The notes beneath the pieces were generated by a model that searched no databases, was not told the origin of the DNA, and was given only the letters and a program-made list of their open reading frames with translations. From Deltaproteobacteria bacterium (GTDB taxonomy: Bacteria > Myxococcota_A > UBA796 > UBA2385), in NCBI GenBank assembly GCA_018401435.1, contig JAGYJW010000025.1, positions 38,250 through 102,249 on the forward strand: 64,000 nucleotides of DNA. The letters are read 5' to 3'. Positions within the stretch are counted from its first letter, which is position 1, and each line of letters begins with the position of its first letter. Below, one piece after another: positions 37,918-46,462 of this stretch. Both the position numbers and the translations under genes were made by a program.

Positions 37918-39150
37918 TCAGCCCAGGTGAACCCGCACGGTGCGCACCAGCAGGCCGAGGGCCTGCACCACCTCGACCGTGGTATCGGCGGCCAGCAGGG
38001 CCCAACCATCGCCCTCGTAGTGGCCGGTGGGGCGGGCGCCGATCTCGGGCAGGCTGCGGTCGATGACCAGCGCGCCCACCTTGGCCTGGGCCTCGTCCAG
38101 CCCACTGACCGCGACGATGCGGTCGCCGCGGCCCTGGGCGCGGAAGAAGACCGCGCCTGCCGCCTTCACCCGCGGCTTGGGATCGAAGCGCCCCTGCACC
38201 ACCAGCCGCACCCAGTCCGCCACCATGTCGGTGTCGTGGACCGCCGACATCATGGGCATGATGTGCACGCCGGGCGGGCGGGCCCCCACCTCGCCGATGA
38301 CGAAGCTGCCATCGGCGCGCTCGAACCATTCCATGTGGCAGAGGCCGGTCTGGAGGCCGAGGGCCTGCACCGCCGCGATGCCGATGGGGGCGAAGTCGGT
38401 CCAAGGCGAGTCGGCCTCGCGGGGCAGCAGCACGGTGTACTGCTCCCAGGGGGTCTCCAGCACCCGCAAGGGGGTGGGGTGGTAGCGGGTGCCCGACCAC
38501 CAGGTCGCCTGCCCATCCACCAGCGCGGCTTCGAAGGTGCGCTCGGTGGCAACCACGAATTCTTCGGCTTGAACGGGATGAAGCACGCTGGGGCGCAAGG
38601 CCGCCACCACCCGCTCCAGCTCGCTGTCGTCGTTCACGCGCCAGGTGGCCTTGGCGCCGACGCCTTCCATGGGCTTGAGCACGAGGGGGTAGCCGACCTG
38701 TTCGGCGAAGCTGCGGGCGTCGGCCAGGGAGGTCACCGCGCGGTGCCGGGCGACGGGTAGCCCGGCTGCACGAAGAACGTCTTTCATCCTGGACTTGTCG
38801 CGGAAATTCCGAGCGACGTCCAGGCTCATGCCGGGCACCCCGCAGGCGGTGCGGGCGGCGCCCAGGGGGACCTGGAGCTGCTCGAGAACGCCCAGCAGGC
38901 GGTCCACCCGACCCCAGTGGGTCTGAAGGGCCCGGGTGGCGTCCACCAGGTGGGCGGCCTGGGTGGGGTCCCGCACGGGCACCACGGCGTCCACCCGCGC
39001 GGAGAGTTCGGGGTCCACCGCGGTCAGGGCCTCGCGGTCCTGCGTCGAGATGAGCGCGAGGCGCACATCGTCGAGGGCTGCGATGGCGCGGGCGTAGCGC
39101 AGGGTGTTGGCGAGGAAGACGGGCGCGACCAGGGCGACGTGGATGGGCAT
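37918..39150 (-). CDS. ATP-grasp family ligase-like protein, paralogue of 28498-29703
   Basis: The ATG at 39150 has GGAGG four bases upstream. The 410-residue product has the preATP-grasp half (IHVALVAPVFLANTLRYARA), then FRDKSRMKDVLRAAGLPVAR, GYPLVLKPMEGVGAKATWRV, HPVQAEEFVVATERTFEAAL, CHMEWFERADGSFVIGEVGA and RPPGVHIMPMM. The C-terminal third lines up with the 28498 protein (AVFFRAQGRGDRIVAVSGLD against AVMVFKRAQGQGKIREIRGL). The two genes therefore arose by duplication and probably act on related substrates. The upstream gene on the same strand is a glycoside hydrolase, 67 bases away. Confidence 0.88.
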   Translation of the reverse strand: MPIHVALVAPVFLANTLRYARAIAALDDVRLALISTQDREALTAVDPELSARVDAVVPVRDPTQAAHLVDATRALQTHWGRVDRLLGVLEQLQVPLGAARTACGVPGMSLDVARNFRDKSRMKDVLRAAGLPVARHRAVTSLADARSFAEQVGYPLVLKPMEGVGAKATWRVNDDSELERVVAALRPSVLHPVQAEEFVVATERTFEAALVDGQATWWSGTRYHPTPLRVLETPWEQYTVLLPREADSPWTDFAPIGIAAVQALGLQTGLCHMEWFERADGSFVIGEVGARPPGVHIMPMMSAVHDTDMVADWVRLVVQGRFDPKPRVKAAGAVFFRAQGRGDRIVAVSGLDEAQAKVGALVIDRSLPEIGARPTGHYEGDGWALLAADTTVEVVQALGLLVRTVRVHLG

Positions 39151-39217
39151 GGGGCCTCCGGGCTCTCCCTGGTAGCCGGGGCCGCCAGCTTTGGCAGGTG
39201 TCAAGCGGCGCGTGGCC

Positions 39218-40370
39218 TCAACCGCGGCCGCGGCTGCCCCCCCACCAGTCCGCCAGCACCGCCTCTGCGGGTTGTCCCATGGGGCAGTAGGGATCGGCCT
39301 CGCGCTGGGCCTCATCGGTGAACCACTTCCACCAGTAGAGCCCTTTGAACCAGGGTTGCGGCGTTGCGGCCGCCAAGAGGGCCCGGTAGGCCCGCGCCTG
39401 CAAGGCGGGGTCGGCGTCGCCGCTCTGGCCGCTCTCCCAGGGCCGGGCGGCGGCGCCCCTCACGGCCCGCAGCCCCACCTCGGTGAAGAGGACGTCTTTG
39501 CGCTCTCTCTCGCTGAGCCTTCGGTAGCGGGCCAGGGATCGGCGCCAGCCCCGCTCCAGCTGGCCGGCGGTCGGATCCGCGGCCTCGGACAAGGGGTCGT
39601 AGGCGTTGACCCCGATGAGGTCAAAGGCCGCCCAGTCGGCGAAGACCTCGGCCTCTTGCCACCAGTTGGCGGCATAGCTCAGGGGGCCGCCGTAGCGGCT
39701 GCGGCAGATCGCCGCGACCTCGGCCCAGGCCCCGGGGTTCTGCTCGGTGGCCTTGAGGTATTCCAGGCCCACGACGTAGAGGGCGGCGTCCATCTGTTGG
39801 GCCAAATCTGCATAATGGGCGGCAAAGGAACGATAGGAAGAAAACCAGGCGGCCCAGCCCCCCTGGTTTGCTGCCGGCTGGATGTCCTGGCGCGAGCGGC
39901 CGAGCATCCAGAAGTCGCGACACCAGATGTGGGGTTTGAGCGTGATCTTCAGGCCGAGCGACCGCGCTGCGGCGGCCTCTGCCAACAGGGCGGCGTCGGT
40001 CAGGCTGGGATCCAGGCTGCCCCCCCAGCGGAGCGCGGCGTCGGTGACGCTGCGTTGGTAGGCGAAGGGGGTGAGGGCCACGTGGGTGACGCCCAGATCG
40101 GCGAGGCGCCGCAGCTGGGCGGCCGAGGCGGGCTGCCATGCCGACGTCGCCGCGGTGGAGGTGGGCCAGGCCCATGCCCTGGTGCCGACCGGGCCCGAGG
40201 CCTTGGGGGGCCTGGGCGGGTGGCAGGAGCAGGCCCGGCGGGGCGTCGCTGTCGTCGGGGGGCGGCTGATCCTTGCCGTCGCCGCGCGGCACCCACCACG
40301 CGGCGGCTCCCACCAGGCTGGCTCCCGAGGTTGCGGCCAGGCCGCGCAGCAGGCTTCGGCGAGAGGGCAT
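39218..40370 (-). CDS. GH113-like glycoside hydrolase, TAT-exported, with a frameshift at a C6 run
   Basis: The ATG at 40370 opens MPSRRSLLRGLAATSGASLV, a twin-arginine signal, then a Pro-rich linker. The frame is lost near the six-C run at 40205-40210. Removing one C joins it to the frame containing WPTSTAATSAWQPASAAQL and the catalytic barrel (continuous from 40081 as LTPFAYQRSVTDAALRWGG). Barrel marks are ITLKPHIWCRDFWM, YVVGLEYLKATEQNPGAWAE (acid/base Glu position), LSYAANWWQEAEVFADW, DLIGVNAYDPLSEAA and LFTEVGLRAVRGAAARPWE (nucleophile region). GH113 enzymes act on beta-mannans, but the substrate here is inferred only. As sequenced, it would be non-functional or would need internal initiation. 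Confidence 0.78.
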
Positions 40371-40378
40371 GGGCCCCT

Positions 40379-41065
40379 CTACCCGGCCCCGACGGGCCGA
40401 GGGGGGGCGCTGCACGAGAAGGGCGTCTCGGCCGCAAATCGCAGCAGCTGGCCACCATAGGGATGCGCCAGCTCCAGGGCCTCGGCATGCAGCAGCAGGC
40501 GGTCTGCGGCGGCCCGGGCGGGGCCCTCTGCATAGAAGCGATCGCCCAGAATGGGGTGGCCCAGCGCCATCAGGTGCACCCGGAGCTGGTGGCTGCGGCC
40601 GGTGTGGGGGCTGAGGGCGAGCAGGCTGGCGCCGTCCTGTCGGATCATCACCGAGAATGAAGTGCTGGCGGCCTTTCCTGCGATCGGATCCACCACGGAC
40701 CGGGGCTGGCCCGGCACGCGGCTGAGGGGCAGCTCGATGCACCCAGAGGCCTCGTGTACGGTGCCAGAGACCCAGGCGAGGTAGCGCTTCTTCACCTGCC
40801 GCTCCCGGAACTGGGCCAGCAAGGCCCGCTCTGCCCTGCGGCGGGTGGCGAAGACCAGCAGGCCGGAGGTGTCCATATCCAGCCGGTGGACGGCGAAGGC
40901 GCCGGGGTAGCGCGCCTGGACGCGGCGGAGGGCGCTGTCCTCCAGGTCGGGTCCGCGTCCGGGCACGCTCAACAGGCCGGCTGGCTTGTCGATGACCACG
41001 AGGTCGCGGTCGACGTGCACCACCACCAGCGGCTCCTGCGGCGGCGCATAGCCCCAGCCGCTCAC
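40379..41065 (-). CDS. RluA-family RNA pseudouridine synthase
   Basis: The 228-residue enzyme isomerises uridine to pseudouridine in rRNA or tRNA. It has LVVIDKPAGLLSVPGRG, FAVHRLDMDTSGLLVFA with the catalytic Asp in HRLD, KKRYLAWVSG and LALSPHTGRSHQLRVHLMAL. GHPILGDRFY is the usual C-terminal motif. There is no S4 domain, as in the short RluA/TruC-like members, so the exact target is undecided. It overlaps the beta-propeller gene by ATGA, and its stop lies nine bases before the glycoside-hydrolase start. Confidence 0.94.
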   Translation of the reverse strand: MSGWGYAPPQEPLVVVHVDRDLVVIDKPAGLLSVPGRGPDLEDSALRRVQARYPGAFAVHRLDMDTSGLLVFATRRRAERALLAQFRERQVKKRYLAWVSGTVHEASGCIELPLSRVPGQPRSVVDPIAGKAASTSFSVMIRQDGASLLALSPHTGRSHQLRVHLMALGHPILGDRFYAEGPARAAADRLLLHAEALELAHPYGGQLLRFAAETPFSCSAPPRPVGAG

Positions 41066-42756
41066 GGGCCGTCCAGGGACAGGCGGTGCACGCCGCCTTG
41101 CTGGTCGCCGACCCAGATGCAGTCGGCGCCGAGGGCCGCCCCGTCGGGGGCCACGCCCAGCTGCACCGACGCCAGGGGCAGCAGATCTGCGATCCCATGA
41201 AGGCTGATCAGCCCCGAGCGCCCCAGGCTGAGCAGGCGGTCCTGGGGCAGGGCGAGCAGACCCACCAGCCCGGCCTCGTCCACGGGCAGGCAGCCCGTCA
41301 GCGCGCCATCGGGGGAGAAGGCGCGAAGCTGCCCGTCCAAGCTGGCGGTCAGCACCCGATCAGGGCGCCCCAGCACCCCCAGCACCGGGCGGGTGTGGCC
41401 GGCGTACCGTGCGAGAACGGGCCCACCAAAGGCGTTCACGAGGCATGCGGTGCCATCGTAGCTGCCCGTGAGCACCCGGTCTTGGGGCAGGGTCATGAGG
41501 CAGCGCAGGCGGTCCTCGTGGTCGCGGCGGGCAAAGAGCGGGCGGAGCGCCTCATCCCAGCTGCGTTGGCTGCCGTCTGCCCCGCCGCTCACCAGCAGGC
41601 CGCTATCCGGCAAGCGCCCCAGCGCGGTGACCGGGCCGTCGTGGGCCTGAACCTGGGCGGTGATCTGTCGGCGAGCCGGGTCAAAGCGTTGCAACCGCCC
41701 CCCGGTATCGGCCAGGATGAGGTCACCGTCGGGCATCTGGACGATACATTGCAGACCGGCGCGGCTGGGTCGGTGCTGCAGCAGCGGCGCCCCATCCGCG
41801 GTGGCCCAGGCCCGCAGGCTGCCGTCGCGGCTGGCGGTCCAGATCCGTTCCCCCTCTGGCAGAAAGGCCCGCAGGCCAGCGGCGTGGCCAAACCAAGGCG
41901 GGCGGGATCCTGCACTGGCGGGGTCCAGGGCGATGGGGCCCGAGGCGCGCCCCGCTGCGATCAGCTGCCTGTCGCCATCAAAGCCCAGACCCACCAGGGG
42001 AGCGCGGCTGGCCGGCACCAGGCCGAGGCCGCGTCCGGCGGCCAGATCGAAGCAGGTGACGCTGCCGTGCCCGATGGCCAGCAGGTCACCCTGGCGGGCG
42101 AGCTGCTGAATCGGGCCATCCACCGACAGCAGGGGCTCCAGCCGGTTCTCGGCCGGCACCCAGCGACGCAGGCTGCCATCCTCGTCGCCAATAAGCACAG
42201 CGTCGGCGTTCTCGGCGAGCAGGGCGACCGGTCGGCCCGCGTCCCCCAGCACCTGGCCCTTGCCGCTCGCCAGGTCGGCGCGCAGCACCCGGCCTGCGCT
42301 GTCGGCCGAGAAGACCGTGGCGCCGATGCGGCAGACCGCCACCACGCGCCCGCCATGGGCCTTCACCTCGCCCCAGTGCTCGGGGCCATCCACCCACAGC
42401 CGGGCATCCCCGGCCCCCACCACCCGACGCCCGTCCTCGTCGATGGCCAGGGCGGTGACGCCGCTGGGCACGGGGTCTTCGCGGTCCAGGCTGCCCGTGG
42501 GCCAAGACAAGCGCAACACGGAGCGGTCGGTGCCCACAGCCAACCAGCGGCCATCGGGGCTCAAGGCGAGGCGGCGGGCGCTGGCCCAGGCGCCGGGCAG
42601 CTCGTCCAGGCCCCCGACGGCCCCGCGAAGCAGGCCCCGGCGGGCGTCCAGTCCGGCCCAGGGTGCACCGGGCACGGCCGCCAGGGCGCGCAGGCTGAGG
42701 CCGGGCTGCGGCGTCGGCAAGGCGGGCGGCTGGGACAGGATGCGGAGGGCGGACAT
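41062..42756 (-). CDS. WD40-like beta-propeller protein, cytoplasmic
   Basis: The 564-residue protein has no signal peptide. It shows about twelve imperfect repeats of 40 residues with WD40-like blade patterns such as LALSPDGRWLAVGTDRSVLR, RIWTASRDGSLRAWATADG, LLVSGGADGSQRSWDEALRP, RVLTGSYDGTACLVNAFGG and RVLTASLDGQLRAFSPDGA. It probably forms one or two propellers used as a protein-protein platform. No kinase or other domain is fused. It is coupled to the pseudouridine synthase gene downstream and lies 11 bases below the esterase gene, suggesting one transcript. Confidence 0.85.
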   Translation of the reverse strand: MSALRILSQPPALPTPQPGLSLRALAAVPGAPWAGLDARRGLLRGAVGGLDELPGAWASARRLALSPDGRWLAVGTDRSVLRLSWPTGSLDREDPVPSGVTALAIDEDGRRVVGAGDARLWVDGPEHWGEVKAHGGRVVAVCRIGATVFSADSAGRVLRADLASGKGQVLGDAGRPVALLAENADAVLIGDEDGSLRRWVPAENRLEPLLSVDGPIQQLARQGDLLAIGHGSVTCFDLAAGRGLGLVPASRAPLVGLGFDGDRQLIAAGRASGPIALDPASAGSRPPWFGHAAGLRAFLPEGERIWTASRDGSLRAWATADGAPLLQHRPSRAGLQCIVQMPDGDLILADTGGRLQRFDPARRQITAQVQAHDGPVTALGRLPDSGLLVSGGADGSQRSWDEALRPLFARRDHEDRLRCLMTLPQDRVLTGSYDGTACLVNAFGGPVLARYAGHTRPVLGVLGRPDRVLTASLDGQLRAFSPDGALTGCLPVDEAGLVGLLALPQDRLLSLGRSGLISLHGIADLLPLASVQLGVAPDGAALGADCIWVGDQQGGVHRLSLDGP

Positions 42757-42767
42757 GGGGGCCGCTT

Positions 42768-43436
42768 TCAGGGGGCGGAGCTGTTGGAGGGCAGGACCCG
42801 GTCCAGGAAAGCCCGCAGCGCGTGCAGCTCTTCCAGGCAGAGCTCGTGGCCCATCGGGTAGCTGTGCCAGCTGGCCTGCAGGCTGCTGGCCAGGCGATCA
42901 TAGGCGGCGCGGCCGCGGGCCATCGGCACGGTCGGATCGCGGCTTCCATGGGCAAAGAATGCGGGTATACCCGTGCTTTCGGCCGATCGCTCCGCGTCCA
43001 GCTCGGCCTCCAGCGTGAGGTAGGTGCTCAGGGCCACCAGGCCGCCCAGCCGGTGGGGGCAGCGCAGGCCCACATGCAGGGCCATGGCCCCGCCCTGGCT
43101 GAAGCCCACCAGCAGGATGCGGTGAGCCGGGGTTCCCGCCGCGATCTCGGCGTCGATCAGCGCCTGGATATCGCCGCTGATTGCGCGGATATCCTCGGCC
43201 GACTCGCGGTTGGGCCCGGGCTCCAGGTGGCGGATGTCATACCAGGCCCGCATCGGGTAGCCGCCGTTGAGGGTCACGGGCCGCACCGGCGCGTGGGGCA
43301 GGACCACCCGCAGGTCGGGTCGCCGGAGATGGGGCACCAGGCCCTCGAAGTCATGGCCATCGGCGCCCAGGCCGTGCAGCCAGATCAAGGTGCCGGAGCC
43401 GTCTCTGGGGCCCAGCTCCACCGTTTCCAGGGCCAT
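42768..43436 (-). CDS. Alpha/beta-hydrolase carboxylesterase (phospholipase/carboxylesterase family)
   Basis: The 222-residue protein matches the carboxylesterase/YpfH family. It has LIWLHGLGADGHDFEGLVPH (oxyanion region), GGYPMRAWYDIRHLEPG, LLVGFSQGGAMALHVGLRC with the nucleophile Ser in GFSQGG, FFAHGSRDPTVPMARG with the catalytic Asp, and YPMGHELCLEELHAL with the His. It would hydrolyse short-chain esters or deacylate thioesters in the cytoplasm. It probably leads the minus-strand run with the propeller and pseudouridine synthase genes. Confidence 0.93.
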   Translation of the reverse strand: MALETVELGPRDGSGTLIWLHGLGADGHDFEGLVPHLRRPDLRVVLPHAPVRPVTLNGGYPMRAWYDIRHLEPGPNRESAEDIRAISGDIQALIDAEIAAGTPAHRILLVGFSQGGAMALHVGLRCPHRLGGLVALSTYLTLEAELDAERSAESTGIPAFFAHGSRDPTVPMARGRAAYDRLASSLQASWHSYPMGHELCLEELHALRAFLDRVLPSNSSAP

Positions 43437-43513
43437 GGCCCCTCCCGCTCGGGTGACGCCTCCGGGTTAGCCCGCTCCCCCCTGCCCTGCCCTGCCCTGC
43501 CTTGGACCGTGCC

Positions 43514-44011
43514 ATGACCGACCCCCGCTTCCTGGCCATCGACTGGGCGACCTGGACCCCGATGGTGCGTGCCACCCTGCTCTTTGTGCGGCGAGGGGAC
43601 GAGGTGCTGTTGATCCTCAAGAAGCGGGGGCTGGGCGCCGGCAAGATCAACGGTCCCGGCGGCAAGATCGACCCCGGTGAGACGGCGGTGCAGTGCGCCA
43701 TCCGCGAGGTCCAGGAGGAGCTGTGCGTCACCCCCATCGACCCGGTCGATTTCGGCGAGCTGTCCTTTCAGTTTGTCGATGGCTTGCGGCTGCACGCCCG
43801 CATCTTCGTAGCGATGGCCCACGCCGGCACCCCCACCGAGACCGAGGAGGCCGTGCCCCTGTGGACCCCGGTCTCGGCCATTCCCTATGACCAGATGTGG
43901 GCGGACGACCGGCTGTGGTTGCCCGAAGTGCTCGCCGGGCGAAAGGTTGCGTTGCGAGCGCTCTTTGATGCAGACGAGATGCTCGGCCATGCCCTGGATG
44001 TGAGCGAGTAG
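43514..44011 (+). CDS. NUDIX hydrolase, MTH1-like 8-oxo-dGTP diphosphatase
   Basis: The 165-residue protein has the Nudix box GPGGKIDPGETAVQCAIREV followed by QEEL, with the catalytic glutamates. It also has MTH1-type surroundings: LLILKKRGLGAGKINGPGGK, ELSFQFVDGLRLHARIF, PLWTPVSAIPYDQMWADD and RLWLPEVLAGRK. MTH1 homologues remove oxidised purine nucleotides such as 8-oxo-dGTP from the pool. The ATG at 43514 is used; an upstream TTG at 43502 is less likely. Four copies of CTGCC precede it (43482-43501). It converges with the MYG1 gene, the stops being five bases apart. Confidence 0.92.
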   Translation: MTDPRFLAIDWATWTPMVRATLLFVRRGDEVLLILKKRGLGAGKINGPGGKIDPGETAVQCAIREVQEELCVTPIDPVDFGELSFQFVDGLRLHARIFVAMAHAGTPTETEEAVPLWTPVSAIPYDQMWADDRLWLPEVLAGRKVALRALFDADEMLGHALDVSE

Positions 44012-44016
44012 GCGGG

Positions 44017-44898
44017 TCAGCGCAGGGTGGGGTCCGTCAACAGGCCGGCCCGGGCCATGGCGGCGAGCAGGTCCTGGCGGCGCCCCCAGACCGCGATGAA
44101 GCGGTTCTTGTGGCAGAAGCGCGCGCCGGGCACTCCCGCGGCCTCGGCGAGGGCCTCGTCGCGCAAGCCGGCCCAGGATTCGGGGAAGGGCCGCTTCTGA
44201 TCGAAGGAGCCCTCCTGGGGGGCGATGGCCACGGCCCGCCAGCTGTCATCGACGCCTGGAAAGACCACGAATTCGGTGGGGTGTTGGGCCCCCCCGTTGG
44301 CGAAGTAGGTGGGCTTCCAGCTGAGGTAGCGGTCCAGGACGATGGCGTTGCTGCCGCGGGCGGCCGCGGAGGCCATGGCGGCCAGGACCTGCCGCTCGGC
44401 CTCCTCCTCTTCTTCCAGCGCCAGGCCGATGCCGCGCAGGACGGGGATCGTCATGTCCACGGCCCGGCCATAGGCGGCGTCAAAGTCGGCCAGGCTGTCG
44501 CAGCCCGCGTTGTGGGCGTCCACCATCCGCGTATAGTCCATCGCCCCGGCAATGGGCTCCTGGCGCCCATTGTCAACGGCATCCACAAAGTCCACCAGCT
44601 CCCGCCGCAGGCGTGCCGCCAGGCTGGGCCGCAGGCTGCCCTCGGCCTCCAGCCAGTCCAGCACCATGCCCGCAGACGACAAGGGGCCCTCATATTCCTG
44701 CTGGTGGTGATCGAAGCGCCGGGTGGCGGGATCGAAGACGCTGCCCACATCGTAGACGATGTCGGCGGAGGCCAGGACCGCCTCGTCCCGCGAGCGCAGC
44801 ACCCGCGCGTCGGGATCGAGGAAGACGCGGATGAGGCTGCCGGCCAGGACGTCGTCGGCGTGGAAGGGACCCCAGTGGGTCGCGAGGGTCAAGGGCAT
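44017..44898 (-). CDS. MYG1/UPF0160-family DHH-like hydrolase
   Basis: The ATG at 44898 has GGAG five bases upstream. The 293-residue product shows the MYG1 pattern: LATHWGPFHADDVLAGSLIR with metal-binding His/Asp, IVYDVGSVFDPATRRFDHHQ (DHH-like), VDFVDAVDNGRQ and KPTYFANGGAQHPTEFVVFP. The GARFCHKNRFIAVWG tail is typical. MYG1 is a 3'-5' RNA exonuclease in eukaryotes; bacterial members are less studied. The usual THDGxFH reads THWGPFH, a change of the first Asp to Trp that could affect metal binding. Confidence 0.88.
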   Translation of the reverse strand: MPLTLATHWGPFHADDVLAGSLIRVFLDPDARVLRSRDEAVLASADIVYDVGSVFDPATRRFDHHQQEYEGPLSSAGMVLDWLEAEGSLRPSLAARLRRELVDFVDAVDNGRQEPIAGAMDYTRMVDAHNAGCDSLADFDAAYGRAVDMTIPVLRGIGLALEEEEEAERQVLAAMASAAARGSNAIVLDRYLSWKPTYFANGGAQHPTEFVVFPGVDDSWRAVAIAPQEGSFDQKRPFPESWAGLRDEALAEAAGVPGARFCHKNRFIAVWGRRQDLLAAMARAGLLTDPTLR

Positions 44899-45014
44899 CG
44901 GGGCTCCGATGGGGGGCAAGGTCGGGCCATAGTGCCGGCCGCGGGGGGTCGCAAGGCGCCCGCTTCGGTTAGGTGGCTTGCCGGTGTGCCCCGCGCCGGC
45001 GAGATGAGGTGCCC

Positions 45015-46022
45015 ATGCTTCGGATGGATGGCTTCCGCTACCTGCCCGCCCGCTCGCCCGACGAGGCGGTGGCGCATTGGCACGGCCATGACGCCGCCCA
45101 ATATGTGGCGGGGGGCACCGATCTGCTGCCCAATGTGAAGCACCGCATCTTCAAGCCGCGGCACCTCGTGGGCCTGGCCGGCGCCCTGCCCCGGGGCTGG
45201 GAGACCCGTCCGGGCGATGCCGGTGAAATGCTGTGGATTGGCGCAGGCACCACCTTGTCGGCCCTTGCGCGCATGGCGGAGATCCCCGCCCTGGCCGCGG
45301 CGGCGGGCGCTGTCGCGGGACCGCAGATTCGCAATATGGGCACCCTGGGCGGCAACATCCTGCTGGACACCCGCTGCCTCTTCTACAACCAGACCGAAGC
45401 CTGGCGCACCAGCCTGGGCTTCTGCTTGAAGGCCGAGGGCACCTGGTGCCATGTGGTGGGGGGGCCCAAGACCTGCGTGGCCACCCAGTCCAGCGATACC
45501 GTGCCGATGTTGCTGGCCTTGAACGCCAGTATTCGCCTGCTGGGCCCGGATGGCCTCCGCGAGCTGGCCTTGCGGGATCTCTACCGATTCAACGGCATGG
45601 ATCACCTGCAGATCCGCCCGGGCGAGCTGCTCACCCACGTCATCGTGCCCCTTCCGGGGCCCGGCCTCCGGGGCAGCTACCAGAAGCTGCGCACCCGCGG
45701 CGCCATCGACTTCCCCCAGCTGTCGGTGGCCATCACCGGCACCTTCCAGGGCCACGGCGTCAGCGCGGTCAGCCCCGACCTCGAGATCGTCGTGGGGGCG
45801 GTCAACCCGCAGCCCAAGGCCATCGCGGGCCTGGACAAGCTGCGGGGCCAGGCGCTGGACGACGCCATGCTCGACCAGATCGCCGACCTCGTGGTCAAGC
45901 GCACGCGGCCCCAGGCCTCTACCCACGGCGATCCCGCCTGGCGGCGGCAGCTGGCGGGGGTCTTCGTCAAGCGCGCCCTGGCGCGGTTGCGGGACGGCCA
46001 GGCCGTCCCGGTGGAGGCCTGA
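45015..46022 (+). CDS. HcrB-like FAD/4Fe-4S subunit of a molybdopterin hydroxylase family enzyme
   Basis: The 335-residue protein belongs to the FAD-binding (medium) subunits of the xanthine oxidase family: FRYLPARSPDEAVAHWHGHD, YVAGGTDLLPNVK (FAD loop) and GPQIRNMGTLGGNILLDTRC (second FAD loop). The insert LFYNQTEAWRTSLGFCLKAE followed by CHVV and KTCVA holds four Cys, arranged like the extra [4Fe-4S] site of 4-hydroxybenzoyl-CoA reductase beta. The catalytic molybdenum and 2Fe-2S subunits are not encoded nearby. It must partner with distant subunits or act alone. A SHOCT-like gene follows directly (TGAATG). Confidence 0.9.
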   Translation: MLRMDGFRYLPARSPDEAVAHWHGHDAAQYVAGGTDLLPNVKHRIFKPRHLVGLAGALPRGWETRPGDAGEMLWIGAGTTLSALARMAEIPALAAAAGAVAGPQIRNMGTLGGNILLDTRCLFYNQTEAWRTSLGFCLKAEGTWCHVVGGPKTCVATQSSDTVPMLLALNASIRLLGPDGLRELALRDLYRFNGMDHLQIRPGELLTHVIVPLPGPGLRGSYQKLRTRGAIDFPQLSVAITGTFQGHGVSAVSPDLEIVVGAVNPQPKAIAGLDKLRGQALDDAMLDQIADLVVKRTRPQASTHGDPAWRRQLAGVFVKRALARLRDGQAVPVEA

Positions 46023-46391
46023 ATGGGCTTCTTTGATCGCCTGGGCAACCTGGTGAAGGGTGGGGTGGCCATCGCCCGCAACCCCGAAGCCGATGGCGAG
46101 CGCGATGCGCGAGAACAGGCATTGAAGGCCGATCTTGACCGGCCTCTCCCAAGTGATTCCGCCCGTGCCGAGCTGGATCGCCTGCGGGGCGAGCTGGGGA
46201 GAGCCCCGGCGCAAGCCCCGGCGCCGGGCGCGGGCGCCGACCCCCTGGCGGTAGAGCTGGCCCGGCTTCAGCGTGCCTATGACGAGGGCGTGATCACCCG
46301 CACCGAGCTGGACCGCAAGCGCGCCGAGGCCGTCGCTCGGCTGGACCGCGATGGCGACGGGGATGCCCGCGAGATCAAGCGCACCCTTTGA
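46023..46391 (+). CDS. Small protein with a SHOCT-like C-terminal helix pair
   Basis: The 122-residue protein starts in the base after the HcrB-like stop. It opens with an amphipathic helix, MGFFDRLGNLVKGGVAIARN, then a charged, Ala/Pro-rich linker (APAQAPAPGAGAD). It ends with ELARLQRAYDEGVITRTELD, which matches the short oligomerisation (SHOCT) helix pattern. No signal or membrane span is visible. It may act as an assembly or scaffold factor for its neighbour, which is inferred from position only. Confidence 0.72.
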   Translation: MGFFDRLGNLVKGGVAIARNPEADGERDAREQALKADLDRPLPSDSARAELDRLRGELGRAPAQAPAPGAGADPLAVELARLQRAYDEGVITRTELDRKRAEAVARLDRDGDGDAREIKRTL

Positions 46392-46462
46392 TCGCCGGGC
46401 CCTGGGCTTCAGGCCTTGGGCGTCGGGCCCCGTCTTTCAGCTTGCGCGTCGGGCCGCGCCTC

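Noticed and set aside
43482..43501. CTGCC pentamer repeats before the NUDIX gene
   Set aside because: Only four copies, common in GC-rich DNA, and no further structure.
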